A stretch of DNA of 48,952 nucleotides, from assembly GCA_900541985.1 (NCBI GenBank), contig UQLX01000017.1, forward strand, positions 1 through 48,952, written 5' to 3'. The DNA comes from an uncultured Blautia sp. (GTDB lineage Bacteria > Bacillota > Clostridia > Lachnospirales > Lachnospiraceae). The notes under the pieces are model-generated. The model had not been told where the DNA came from. It did no database searches and worked only from the letters and a program-made list of their open reading frames with translations. Position numbers and translations under genes: made by a program. This document shows positions 33,052 through 42,059 of the stretch, piece after piece (position 1 is the stretch's first letter; every line of letters begins with the position of its first letter).

Positions 33052-34641
33052 GTGTCCAAGTATGCGAAAGAGATAGAAAAAAGAAGAACCTTTGCCATCA
33101 TTTCCCACCCTGACGCCGGTAAGACAACTCTTACAGAGAAATTTCTTCTTTATGGAGGCGCTATTAATCTTGCGGGAAGTGTAAAAGGAAAGGCAACAGC
33201 CCGTCATGCAGTTTCCGACTGGATGGAGATCGAGAAAGAGAGGGGTATTTCTGTAACCTCATCAGTGCTTCAGTTTCATTATGACGGTTACTGCATCAAT
33301 ATTCTGGATACCCCGGGACATCAGGATTTTTCAGAGGATACTTATCGTACTCTGATGGCAGCAGATTCTGCAGTGATGGTGATCGATGGGAGCAAAGGTG
33401 TAGAGGCTCAGACAAGAAAGCTGTTCAAAGTCTGCGTGATGCGTCATATCCCGATTTTTACTTTTATCAACAAAATGGACAGAGATGCAAACGATACTTT
33501 TGACCTTCTGGATGAGATTGAAAAAGAACTGGGGATTGCAACCTGCCCCATTAACTGGCCCATCGGCTCCGGTAAGAAGTTCCGCGGTGTTTATGACAGA
33601 AACACACATAAGGTACTGACTTTTTCGGATACCCAGAAGGGAACCAAAGAAGGCGTGATCGAGGAAATCGATATAGAAGATTCACGTCTGGATGAGATTG
33701 TAGATCCGGATCAGAAGGAACAGCTTATGGAGGAAATTGAACTTCTGGACGGCGCAAGCGCTGATTTTGACCAGGAACTGGTAAGTAAAGGAGAACTGAC
33801 ACCGGTATTTTTTGGTTCTGCCCTTACCAATTTTGGTGTGGAGACATTCCTGGAACATTTCCTTTCTATGACATCTTCTCCTCTTCCGAGAAAAGCAGAG
33901 GATCAGGAGATCGATCCGATGTCAGATGATTTTTCAGCCTTTGTATTTAAAATTCAGGCCAATATGAACAAGGCGCACCGGGACAGGATCGCGTTCATGC
34001 GGATCTGTTCCGGCAAATTTGATGCCTCTCAGGAAGTGTATCATGTGCAGGGGGATAAAAAAATGCGTCTGCTTCAGCCGCAGCAGATGATGGCAGAATC
34101 ACGTCATGTGATAGAGGAAGCCTATGCGGGAGATATTATTGGAGTATTTGATCCGGGAATCTTTTCTATCGGAGACACCATCTGTGCGCCTGGAAAGAAA
34201 TTTGCCTTTGAAGGGATACCGACTTTTGCTCCGGAGCATTTTGCCAGAGTGCGTCAGCTGGATACCATGAAGAGAAAGCAGTTCGTGAAAGGAATCAACC
34301 AGATCGCACAGGAAGGTGCGATCCAGATCTTTCAGGAATTTAATACCGGTATGGAAGAGATCATTGTAGGCGTTGTCGGTGTGCTGCAGTTTGATGTGCT
34401 GAAATATCGCCTGGAAAACGAATACAATGTGGAAATCCGTCTGGAAAATCTTCCTTATGAACATATCCGCTGGATCGCCAACAAGGATGAGGTGGATGTG
34501 GCGAAGATCACAGGAACCTCAGATATGAAAAAGGTTACAGACCTGAAAGGCAATCCGCTGCTTCTTTTTGTCAACGCATGGAGTGTGGGAATGACACAGG
34601 ATCGTAATCCGGATCTCGTACTTACTGAATTCAGCAGATAA
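33052..34641 (+). CDS. prfC: peptide chain release factor 3
   Basis: GTPase that recycles class I release factors from the ribosome after termination. The 529-residue product has G1 SHPDAGKTT at 18-26, the switch region KERGISVTSSV, G3 ILDTPGHQDF, G4 FINKMDRD, and the RF3-type C-terminal domain. Length is typical. GTG start with CAGGAGG at 33038-33044, seven bases away. It sits between spoIIIAH and asp23, with its own promoter. Confidence 0.95.
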   Translation: MSKYAKEIEKRRTFAIISHPDAGKTTLTEKFLLYGGAINLAGSVKGKATARHAVSDWMEIEKERGISVTSSVLQFHYDGYCINILDTPGHQDFSEDTYRTLMAADSAVMVIDGSKGVEAQTRKLFKVCVMRHIPIFTFINKMDRDANDTFDLLDEIEKELGIATCPINWPIGSGKKFRGVYDRNTHKVLTFSDTQKGTKEGVIEEIDIEDSRLDEIVDPDQKEQLMEEIELLDGASADFDQELVSKGELTPVFFGSALTNFGVETFLEHFLSMTSSPLPRKAEDQEIDPMSDDFSAFVFKIQANMNKAHRDRIAFMRICSGKFDASQEVYHVQGDKKMRLLQPQQMMAESRHVIEEAYAGDIIGVFDPGIFSIGDTICAPGKKFAFEGIPTFAPEHFARVRQLDTMKRKQFVKGINQIAQEGAIQIFQEFNTGMEEIIVGVVGVLQFDVLKYRLENEYNVEIRLENLPYEHIRWIANKDEVDVAKITGTSDMKKVTDLKGNPLLLFVNAWSVGMTQDRNPDLVLTEFSR

Positions 34642-34710
34642 ACAGGACAATAGAAATAAATGCTTTTATTTTCAGCGGAAATTTGATATACTAATCCTAT
34701 GAATGTGAAA

Positions 34711-34733
34711 CTGTCCGGGAAGGATCCGGACAG
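34711..34733 (+). other. perfect hairpin in the asp23 leader
   Basis: CTGTCCGG (34711-34718) and CCGGACAG (34726-34733) pair perfectly around a seven-base loop. A -10-like TATACT lies upstream at 34687-34692 with only a weak -35, so the hairpin would fall in the asp23 leader. No T-run follows; it may affect mRNA stability. Confidence 0.45.
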
Positions 34734-34781
34734 AGCTTTGCGAAACACGTATCAGATTCTGAATCCGTAGGAGGAGTTAAT

Positions 34782-35168
34782 ATGGCAGAAAAAAGAACAA
34801 CCTATAAAATACAGGATGTAGGCGGCATTGGAGAGGTTAAGATCGCAGACGAGGTAGTGACCATTATTGCAGGTCTTGCAGCTACAGAGGTGGAGGGTGT
34901 TTCTTCCATGGGAGGGAATATCACCAATGAGCTGGTGAGCAAGCTGGGAATGAAGAATCTGTCCAAAGGCGTGAAGGTAACCGTTCTTGAGGGTGTCTGC
35001 ACAGTTGATCTGACGCTGAATATTGATTTTGGAAAAAATATCCTTGATGTCAGCAAAAAGGTCCAGGATAAGGTAAAGACATCTATTGAGAATATGACCG
35101 GCCTTGAGGTTGCAGATGTAAATATCCGCATCGCAGGGGTAGATATGGAGAACGAAAAAGGAAAGTAA
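34782..35168 (+). CDS. Asp23/Gls24-family protein (YqhY-like)
   Basis: A 128-residue cytoplasmic protein of the Asp23 family, with conserved GEVKIADEVV, EVEGVSSMGG, and a central GVKVTVLEGVCTVDLTLN block. In Bacillus the yqhY paralogue is next to accBC and nusB and affects lipid metabolism. Here the nusB neighbour supports the YqhY type rather than the stress-induced Asp23. AGGAGG precedes the ATG. A hairpin with T-run separates it from nusB. Confidence 0.92.
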   Translation: MAEKRTTYKIQDVGGIGEVKIADEVVTIIAGLAATEVEGVSSMGGNITNELVSKLGMKNLSKGVKVTVLEGVCTVDLTLNIDFGKNILDVSKKVQDKVKTSIENMTGLEVADVNIRIAGVDMENEKGK

Positions 35169-35182
35169 CCCTTTCCTTTTTT
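35155..35182 (+). terminator. attenuator-like terminator between asp23 and nusB
   Basis: An 11-base-pair stem (35155-35165 with 35171-35181) with loop TAACC and a terminal T-run. The 5' arm is in the last asp23 codons. No promoter is evident between it and nusB, so it probably reduces rather than stops transcription. Confidence 0.7.
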
Positions 35183-35199
35183 CTTTATGAGGAGGAACT

Positions 35200-35694
35200 A
35201 TGCGAAGAAGGGAACAGAGAGAACATATTTTCAAGCTGCTGTTTATGACACAGTTTAATGAAGAAGGAGAAATGCCGGAGCAGCTTTCCCTTTATTTTGA
35301 TGGTCTGGAGGAGCTTACAGAGGAAGAGCAGACTTCCATGAAGCAGAAATATGACCATATTCTTGAGCATCTTGAGGAGATCGATCAGGAATTAAACGAA
35401 TACAGCCAGGGCTGGAAGACAAGCCGGATGAACCGGGTGGATCTGACCGCACTGCGTCTTGCATATTATGAGATGAAGTTTGATGAGGACATCCCGGTGG
35501 GGGTTGCCATTAATGAGGCCGTGGAACTGGCCAAGCTTTTTGGAGGAGAGGATTCCGGTTCTTTTGTAAACGGAGTTCTTGGAAGGATTGCAAGCGGAAG
35601 GAAGGAGCCTGCACCTGTTAAGAGGACACATCGTCCAACACATCAGGCAAGGATTATCATCCGTTCTAAAAAGGACAAGAAAAACGAAAAATGA
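35200..35694 (+). CDS. nusB: transcription antitermination protein NusB
   Basis: A 164-residue all-helical protein that with NusE joins rRNA antitermination complexes. Recognisable parts are RRREQREHIFKLLF at the start, MNRVDLTALRLAYYEM, and PVGVAINEAVELAKLFGGEDSGSFVNGVLGRIA. After the conserved end (about residue 138), a basic tail rich in R and K extends it about 25 residues. GAGGAGG lies upstream. The stop overlaps xseA. Confidence 0.94.
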   Translation: MRRREQREHIFKLLFMTQFNEEGEMPEQLSLYFDGLEELTEEEQTSMKQKYDHILEHLEEIDQELNEYSQGWKTSRMNRVDLTALRLAYYEMKFDEDIPVGVAINEAVELAKLFGGEDSGSFVNGVLGRIASGRKEPAPVKRTHRPTHQARIIIRSKKDKKNEK

Positions 35695-36902
35695 AAACCA
35701 TTTATTCGGTAGGACAGGTAAACCGGTATGTAAAGAATATGTTTCTTCAGGACCTTATCCTGAAGAAAATATATGTAAAAGGAGAAGTATCCAACTGTAA
35801 GTATCATCCCAGCGGACATATTTATTTTTCCCTGAAAGACGGAACAGGCGTGATATCCTGTGTGATGTTTGCCGGTCACAGGAGAGGTCTGGCTTTTCGG
35901 ATGAAGGACGGAGATCAGGTAGTGGCAGGCGGAGCTGTTGATGTTTATGAAAGAGACGGACGTTATCAGCTTTATGTCAGAGAAATCACCCAGGAAGGGG
36001 CAGGCGTTCTTTATGAACGCTTTCTTGCTTTGAAGAATCAGCTGGAGGAAATGGGGATGTTTGCCCGGGAATATAAGCAGCCGATTCCACGTTTTATCCA
36101 TACTCTGGGAGTTGTGACTGCTCCTTCAGGAGCAGCTGTTCAGGATATCCGGAATATTTCTCTCAGGAGAAATCCCTATCTTCAGATCATCCTCTATCCG
36201 GCCCTGGTGCAGGGAGAGGGCGCGGCAGACAGCATTGTAAAAGGAATCCGCATGCTGGACCGTGCCGGGGTGGATGTGATTATTGTGGGGAGAGGCGGAG
36301 GCTCCATGGAGGATCTCTGGGCTTTTAATGAAGAAAAGGTTGCAAGAGCGATTTTTGACTGTCGCACTCCGGTGATTTCAGCTGTAGGGCATGAAACGGA
36401 TTTTACCATTGCTGATTTTGTGGCGGATTTACGGGCGCCTACACCTTCTGCAGCGGCAGAGCTGGCTGTGGATCAGTATGGAAAGCTTGTGGAAAGTGCG
36501 GCAGAATATCGGCAGCGTCTGTGGAAAGCCATGGATGCCAGGATTCATGTCAGCCGCCTGAGACTGGAGCAGATGGAAATGCAATTCCGGTATCTGAGTC
36601 CGGAGAGCCGTTTAAGAGAGCGCAGGCAGCGTATTGTGGACTATGAAGATGCCCTTCGGGAAGCCATGAGATGGAAACTCCGCGAAAAAAGGCACAGGAT
36701 GAACCTTTTCCTGGAGCAGTATAAGGGACTTTCTCCATTAAATAAGCTGAATCAGGGGTATGCGTTTGTGACAGATCCGGAGGGGAATTCTGTGAAATCT
36801 GTTTCTCAGGCAAAAGAAGGAGAGAAGCTGGAGATCGCAGTGACAGACGGTGTGATAGAAACCCGAATTACCGGAACCAGAAAGGAAAAATGGGAGCAAT
36901 GA
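35691..36902 (+). CDS. xseA: exodeoxyribonuclease VII large subunit
   Basis: Large subunit of the single-strand-specific nuclease ExoVII. The 403-residue product has the N-terminal OB-fold (about 1-100, with VYVKGEVSNCKYHPSGHIYFSLKD split across it) and the catalytic domain with VTAPSGAAVQDI, GRGGGSMEDLWAFN and SAVGHETDFTIAD, then a coiled-coil C-terminus for binding XseB. Overlaps nusB by ATGA. folD, often between nusB and xseA in Bacilli, is absent here. Confidence 0.95.
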   Translation: MKTIYSVGQVNRYVKNMFLQDLILKKIYVKGEVSNCKYHPSGHIYFSLKDGTGVISCVMFAGHRRGLAFRMKDGDQVVAGGAVDVYERDGRYQLYVREITQEGAGVLYERFLALKNQLEEMGMFAREYKQPIPRFIHTLGVVTAPSGAAVQDIRNISLRRNPYLQIILYPALVQGEGAADSIVKGIRMLDRAGVDVIIVGRGGGSMEDLWAFNEEKVARAIFDCRTPVISAVGHETDFTIADFVADLRAPTPSAAAELAVDQYGKLVESAAEYRQRLWKAMDARIHVSRLRLEQMEMQFRYLSPESRLRERRQRIVDYEDALREAMRWKLREKRHRMNLFLEQYKGLSPLNKLNQGYAFVTDPEGNSVKSVSQAKEGEKLEIAVTDGVIETRITGTRKEKWEQ

Positions 36903-37135
36903 CAGAAACAATCGATCAGGAAAGTTCTGTCCGGGAGGAACAGACACTGGAAGAGGCTTTTGAAAAGCTGGAGGAGCTGGCACAGAAGCTGGAGGACAGT
37001 GATACCTCTCTGGAAGATTCTTTCCGCTTTTATAAAAAGGGAATGGAGCTTTTGAAATACTGCAGTGAAAAACTGGATACAGTAGAAAAAAAGATGCTCC
37101 AGATGGATGAAGATGGAACTTTACGGGAATTTTAA
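36890..37135 (+). CDS. xseB: exodeoxyribonuclease VII small subunit
   Basis: Small subunit of ExoVII; 81 residues, two helices with the family pattern LEEAFEKLEELAQKLED and SFRFYKKGMELLKYC. Two starts are possible: 36890, with AAAGGA upstream, or 36899, which makes an ATGA overlap with the xseA stop. The second is the commoner arrangement and would give 78 residues. Confidence 0.92.
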   Translation: MGAMTETIDQESSVREEQTLEEAFEKLEELAQKLEDSDTSLEDSFRFYKKGMELLKYCSEKLDTVEKKMLQMDEDGTLREF

Positions 37136-38012
37136 GGATGAACTGAAAAAAAGAACCGACCATGCAGAAGAAGTGATCCGCCGCTGGCTTCCCCGGGAAG
37201 AAGGATTTGCACAGACGATGGCTGAGGCTATGAATTACAGTATGTGTGCAGGCGGTAAGCGACTGAGACCGGTACTGCTTCTGGAAACACTCCGTCTGTT
37301 TGGCGGAGAGGAAGCTCTGGCAGAGCCTTTTATGGCAGGCATCGAAATGATCCACACACATTCTCTGATCCATGATGATCTTCCGGCCATTGATAATGAT
37401 GATTACCGGAGAGGACGTCTGACCACTCATAAGGTATACGGTGAGGCCATGGGAGTCCTGGGTGGTGTGGCTCTTTTAAATTATGCATATGAAACCATGT
37501 TTCGCGCATTTGATCTGGCACCGGAAGACGGACGTGTAGTACATGCGGTGCGGATCATGGCAGAAAAAACAGGAATCAGAGGAATGTTGGGCGGTCAGAG
37601 TGTGGACGTGGAGAATGATGGAAAGCCACTGTCCAGAGAAATGCTCGATTACATCTATAAACATAAGACATCTGCTCTTCTGGAGGCGGCGATGATGACA
37701 GGTGCTGTCCTGGGAGGAGCAGACAGCCGGGAGACTGCACTTGTGGAAAGCGCTGCTTCGGATATCGGACTGGCATTTCAGATTCGTGATGATATTCTGG
37801 ATGTGACAGCGGACAGCAGTGAACTTGGAAAACCGGTCCACAGTGATGAGAAAAACAACAAGGTTACATATGTGACGCTTTTTGGAATAGAAGAGGCATC
37901 CTGTCAGGTAAGGATGCTTTCGGAGAGGGCTGTGTCCTCGCTGAAAAAGCTGAACAGAAAAAATGAATTCCTGACTGCTCTCATTCAGGAGATGGCAGAG
38001 CGCAGGAAATGA
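37107..38012 (+). CDS. ispA: geranyl/farnesyl diphosphate synthase
   Basis: Trans-prenyltransferase making the C15 precursor for quinones, undecaprenyl phosphate and other isoprenoids. The 301-residue product has KRLRPVLLLE, the first aspartate-rich motif DDLPAIDND at 90-98, GEAMGVLGG and the second motif DDILDV. It overlaps xseB by 29 bases; an alternative ATG at 37113 gives 299 residues. It precedes dxs, which supplies the same pathway. Confidence 0.94.
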   Translation: MKMELYGNFKDELKKRTDHAEEVIRRWLPREEGFAQTMAEAMNYSMCAGGKRLRPVLLLETLRLFGGEEALAEPFMAGIEMIHTHSLIHDDLPAIDNDDYRRGRLTTHKVYGEAMGVLGGVALLNYAYETMFRAFDLAPEDGRVVHAVRIMAEKTGIRGMLGGQSVDVENDGKPLSREMLDYIYKHKTSALLEAAMMTGAVLGGADSRETALVESAASDIGLAFQIRDDILDVTADSSELGKPVHSDEKNNKVTYVTLFGIEEASCQVRMLSERAVSSLKKLNRKNEFLTALIQEMAERRK

Positions 38013-38028
38013 GAGAGGGATACGAAGG

Positions 38029-39894
38029 ATGTTGGAAAAGATCAATAAGCCAAATGATATTCATAAAATCCCGCTGGCAGATTTTCCTGAACTGGCAGCA
38101 GAGATCAGAGAGTTTTTAATCGAATCTGTAAGTCGAACAGGCGGCCATCTGGCATCAAACCTGGGAGTTGTTGAGCTGACGCTTGCCCTTCACAATGTTC
38201 TGGATCTTCCCCAGGACAAGATTATCTGGGATGTAGGGCATCAGGCCTATACACATAAGATCCTGACCGGAAGAAAGGAAGGCTTTGCCAACCTCAGAAA
38301 AGAGGGCGGTATGAGCGGTTTCCCAAAACGGAAAGAAAGCGCCTGTGATTCTTTTGATGCAGGTCACAGCTCGAACTCTATTTCGGCAGGCCTGGGCTAT
38401 GTAAGAGCCAGAGATCTTCAGGGACAGAATCATCGGGTTGTTGCGGTGATCGGTGACGGATCGCTGACAGGCGGAATGGCTTATGAAGCTATGAATAATG
38501 CAGCAGAGCTGAAGACAAATTTTATTATTGTACTGAATGACAATAATATGTCCATATCCAAAAATGTAGGAGGGATTTCTTCCTATCTGAGTGTGCTGAG
38601 AACGGCAGAAGCCTATACGGGAATGAAAATCAGTACAACAAAGGCACTGAAAAAAATTCCAAAGGTAGGCACTGCAATTGTGGATACTATGCGCAAAACA
38701 AAAAGCAGTATCAAGCAGCTTATCATACCGGGAATGTTCTTTGAAAATATGGGGATCACCTATCTGGGACCGGTAGACGGCCATAACATGCGTCAGATGA
38801 TGCGGCTTTTTAATGAAGCCAAACGAGTGGAAGGTCCGGTCATTGTCCATGTTCTGACGGAGAAGGGAAGAGGCTACACGCCTGCCTGTGTTCATCCGGA
38901 CAGATTCCATGGAACAGGCCCGTTTGACATCAAAACAGGCAAGGCTGTGGGCGGCAAAAAAATTCCTTCTTATACGGATGTTTTTTCAGATACCATGGTT
39001 GCATTGGGAAAAGAACACAAAAAAATCGTGGGGATCACTGCGGCAATGCCGGATGGAACCGGACTGAAGAAATTCGGTCAGGAATTTCCTGACAGACTTT
39101 TTGATGTGGGGATTGCGGAAGAACATGCAGTTTCCTTTGCAGCCGGACTTGCTTTGGGCGGAATGCTTCCGGTGGTGGCGATCTATTCTTCTTTTCTTCA
39201 GAGGGCAGTGGATCAGATCCTTCATGATGTGTGTATGCAGAATCTGCATGTGATCTTTGCCGTGGACCGTGCAGGTCTGGTAGGAGCTGACGGAGAAACC
39301 CATCAGGGCTGTTTTGACCTTTCCTATCTGACAATGATGCCCAATATGACTGTGATGGCTCCGAAAAATCAGTGGGAGCTTGCAAAAATGCTGGAGTTTG
39401 CCGTTTATACCGCCGGACCTTGCGCGATCCGTTATCCCAGAGGAAATGCGTATCAGGGACTGGAAGAATTTGACAGTCCTATTCAATATGGTAAAAGCGA
39501 GATTCTGTACCGGGGATCCGAGACGGCAATTTTGTCTGTTGGCAGTATGACAGCTGTATGCAGCCAGGTTTATCATGACCTGAAGGAAAGGGGAGTCGAC
39601 CCTACTTTTGTCAATGCAAGATTTGTGAAACCGCTGGACACCGAGCTTCTGGATGAACTGGCTCGGGATCACAGTCTCTTTATCACGGTAGAAGAAAATG
39701 TAAAAAACGGCGGTTTTGGGGAACATGTAGCATCCTATATGGAAGCCTGCCATCCGGAAGTACGGGTGATTCCTATGGCAATCTGGAACCGTTTTGTAGA
39801 GCACGGGGAAGTAGACAGCCTGAGAGCCAAGATCGGACTTTCGCCGGCTGATATTCTCAGTGCCATAGAACAGGAATTAGAGGATACAAAATGA
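38029..39894 (+). CDS. dxs: 1-deoxy-D-xylulose-5-phosphate synthase
   Basis: Thiamine-diphosphate enzyme that joins pyruvate and glyceraldehyde-3-phosphate, the first step of the MEP isoprenoid pathway. The 621-residue product has DVGHQAYTHKILTGR, GHSSNSISAGLG, the thiamine motif starting GDGSLTGGMAYEAMNNA, then NDNNMSIS, and the transketolase central part with DVGIAEEHAVSFAAGLA and RAGLVGADGETHQG. Length is typical. Seventeen bases after ispA; its last four bases overlap tlyA. Confidence 0.96.
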   Translation: MLEKINKPNDIHKIPLADFPELAAEIREFLIESVSRTGGHLASNLGVVELTLALHNVLDLPQDKIIWDVGHQAYTHKILTGRKEGFANLRKEGGMSGFPKRKESACDSFDAGHSSNSISAGLGYVRARDLQGQNHRVVAVIGDGSLTGGMAYEAMNNAAELKTNFIIVLNDNNMSISKNVGGISSYLSVLRTAEAYTGMKISTTKALKKIPKVGTAIVDTMRKTKSSIKQLIIPGMFFENMGITYLGPVDGHNMRQMMRLFNEAKRVEGPVIVHVLTEKGRGYTPACVHPDRFHGTGPFDIKTGKAVGGKKIPSYTDVFSDTMVALGKEHKKIVGITAAMPDGTGLKKFGQEFPDRLFDVGIAEEHAVSFAAGLALGGMLPVVAIYSSFLQRAVDQILHDVCMQNLHVIFAVDRAGLVGADGETHQGCFDLSYLTMMPNMTVMAPKNQWELAKMLEFAVYTAGPCAIRYPRGNAYQGLEEFDSPIQYGKSEILYRGSETAILSVGSMTAVCSQVYHDLKERGVDPTFVNARFVKPLDTELLDELARDHSLFITVEENVKNGGFGEHVASYMEACHPEVRVIPMAIWNRFVEHGEVDSLRAKIGLSPADILSAIEQELEDTK

Positions 39895-40700
39895 AAAAAC
39901 GACTTGATCTTTTGATGGTGGAGAGAGCGTTGGCTCCCTCCAGAGAAAAAGCAAAAGCATATATCATGTCCGGAGATGTATATGTAGACGGGCAGAAGGA
40001 AGATAAGGCAGGAACCATGTTTCAGGAAACAGTCAGCATTGAGGTAAGAGGAAATACGCTTCCCTATGTAAGCCGCGGCGGACTGAAACTGGAAAAGGCA
40101 ATGAACAGTTTTGAAGTTTCCCTGGAGGGAAAAATCTGCATGGATGTGGGGGCATCTACAGGCGGATTTACAGACTGTATGCTTCAGAACGGTGCGATAA
40201 AGGTTTACTCTATCGATGTGGGTTACGGACAGCTGGACTGGAAGCTTCGGAACGATCCAAGGGTTGTCTGCATGGAAAAGACAAATATCCGGTATGTACT
40301 TCCGGAAAATCTGCAGGAGCCGGCAGATTTTTCATCTATTGACGTTTCGTTTATTTCACTTACAAAGGTACTTCTTCCGGTAAGAAATCTTCTTACAGAG
40401 AACGGTGAAATTGTATGTCTGATCAAACCTCAGTTTGAGGCTGGCAGAGAAAAGGTTGGAAAAAAGGGAGTTGTCCGTGATCCGGCAGTTCACCTGGAGG
40501 TGATCGAAAAAGTGATCGGATATGCACAGTCCATAGCTCTGGAGCCTGCGCATCTTTCTTTTTCACCGATCAAGGGACCTGAGGGGAATATCGAATACCT
40601 TCTCCATTTGAAAAAGCATCCTGAAGGAACAGAGGTCACTTCCGGTCTGGATACAACTCCGAAGTCTGTGGTACAGGATGCCCATGCACATCTGGATTAG
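39891..40700 (+). CDS. TlyA-family rRNA 2'-O-methyltransferase
   Basis: A 269-residue protein with an N-terminal S4 RNA-binding domain (about 1-60, starting MKKRLDLLMVERALAPSREKA) and a FtsJ-like methyltransferase domain with the SAM-binding MDVGASTGGFTDCML. In mycobacteria TlyA methylates 16S and 23S rRNA; in Firmicutes the homologue (YqxC) is next to dxs and recN, as here. Haemolysin names for this family are historical. Overlaps dxs by ATGA. Confidence 0.93.
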   Translation: MKKRLDLLMVERALAPSREKAKAYIMSGDVYVDGQKEDKAGTMFQETVSIEVRGNTLPYVSRGGLKLEKAMNSFEVSLEGKICMDVGASTGGFTDCMLQNGAIKVYSIDVGYGQLDWKLRNDPRVVCMEKTNIRYVLPENLQEPADFSSIDVSFISLTKVLLPVRNLLTENGEIVCLIKPQFEAGREKVGKKGVVRDPAVHLEVIEKVIGYAQSIALEPAHLSFSPIKGPEGNIEYLLHLKKHPEGTEVTSGLDTTPKSVVQDAHAHLD

Positions 40701-40712
40701 AAAGGGCATGGT

Positions 40713-41573
40713 ATGGACAGGTTTTATATTATAACAAATAATGATAAGGACAAAGATCTGAAGCTTACCAGAGAGATCGTTTCCTATCTTACCGCCCATG
40801 GAAAAAAATGTATGGTCCAGCAGGCAGAGAGGAAACAGGAGGGAAGCTATCACTATACCAATCCGGAGCTGATCCCGGAGGGAACCCAGTGTATCCTTGT
40901 TCTGGGTGGAGACGGAACCCTTCTTCAGGCGGCAAGAGATGTGGTACACAGGGAAATCCCCCTTCTGGGTATGAATCTGGGAACACTGGGATTTCTGGCA
41001 GAGGTAGACAGAAACTCCATTTATTCTTCTCTGGATCAGCTGATGGCAGATGACTACGAAATAGAAGAGCGTATGATGCTGACCGGCAGTGTATGGAGAG
41101 ATGGAAAACGGATGGGGGAGGATGTTGCCCTCAACGATATTGTCATATCCAGAGACGGCCCCCTGAGGGTGGTTCGGTTCAAAAATTATGTAAATAACGA
41201 ATATCTGAATTCTTATAATGCAGATGGGATCATTATTTCCACACCAACAGGATCTACAGGCTACAGTCTGTCATGCGGCGGACCGGTGGTATCTCCAAAT
41301 GCGGCGATGACGCTGATGACTCCCATTGCCCCTCATACTATGAACACAAGAAGTATCATTTTTCCGGCTGAAGACGTGATCACTGTGGAACTGGGAGAGG
41401 GAAGACGACAGAATCAGGAAAAAGGGCTGGCATCTTTTGACGGAGATACCATGATCCCCATGGTGACAGGCGACAGGATCGTCATCCGCAGAGCTTCTGT
41501 AAGCTGCCGGATCCTGAAACTGAACCATTTGAGCTTTGTAGAGGTGCTGAGACAGAAAATGAGGGATAATTAG
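40713..41573 (+). CDS. nadK: NAD kinase
   Basis: Phosphorylates NAD to NADP. The 286-residue product has the GGDGT motif at 65-69 (VLGGDGTLLQAARD), GTLGFLAEV, ALNDIVISR, the substrate-binding DGIIISTPTGSTGYSLS and a C-terminal beta domain with the conserved LASFDGD. Twelve bases downstream of tlyA, in the conserved dxs-tlyA-nadK-argR-recN order. Confidence 0.96.
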   Translation: MDRFYIITNNDKDKDLKLTREIVSYLTAHGKKCMVQQAERKQEGSYHYTNPELIPEGTQCILVLGGDGTLLQAARDVVHREIPLLGMNLGTLGFLAEVDRNSIYSSLDQLMADDYEIEERMMLTGSVWRDGKRMGEDVALNDIVISRDGPLRVVRFKNYVNNEYLNSYNADGIIISTPTGSTGYSLSCGGPVVSPNAAMTLMTPIAPHTMNTRSIIFPAEDVITVELGEGRRQNQEKGLASFDGDTMIPMVTGDRIVIRRASVSCRILKLNHLSFVEVLRQKMRDN

Positions 41574-41594
41574 GCACTGGACGGAGGTTTGATT

Positions 41595-42047
41595 GTGAAG
41601 GTAGCAAGACATGAAAAAATAAAGGAACTGATTCAGAAATATGATATTGACACACAGGAGGAACTGGCGGCACGCCTTAATGAGGCGGGGTTCAAGGTAA
41701 CGCAGGCAACGGTTTCCCGGGATATCCGTGCATTGAAAATGACAAAAGTGACAGATAAGGAAGGAAAATCCCGTTACGCCATCCTGATGGAAATTCCGTC
41801 GGAGCTGGGTGATAAATATACAAGAGTGCTTCATGATGCACTTCTTACCATTGATCAGGGGCAGAATATTGTTGTGATCCGGACTGTTCCGGGAATGGCA
41901 ATGGGAGTGGCGGCAGCCCTGGATGCTTTGCAGTGGGATGAGATTCTGGGATGTATTGCAGGTGATGATACGGTAATGTGTGCAGCCCGTACCTCTGAAG
42001 AGGCTTCCGGAGTTGTAGAAAAGCTGAAAAACATTCTGCAGAGATAG
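41595..42047 (+). CDS. argR: arginine repressor ArgR/AhrC
   Basis: Arginine-responsive regulator of arginine synthesis and catabolism. The 150-residue product has an N-terminal winged helix (HEKIKELIQKYDIDTQEELA and VTQATVSRDIRAL) and a C-terminal hexamerisation and arginine-binding domain with the GDDT motif. The GTG at 41595 is preferred: GGAGG at 41583-41587 is seven bases upstream, whereas the in-frame TTG at 41589 would abut it. No arginine genes are in the window; position before recN is the normal one. Confidence 0.95.
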   Translation: MKVARHEKIKELIQKYDIDTQEELAARLNEAGFKVTQATVSRDIRALKMTKVTDKEGKSRYAILMEIPSELGDKYTRVLHDALLTIDQGQNIVVIRTVPGMAMGVAAALDALQWDEILGCIAGDDTVMCAARTSEEASGVVEKLKNILQR

Positions 42048-42059
42048 AAAGGCGAAAAA

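Noticed and set aside
39891..40700. TlyA as a haemolysin
   Set aside because: The S4 plus FtsJ-like domains and the conserved dxs-recN context indicate an rRNA methyltransferase; the haemolysin label is historical.
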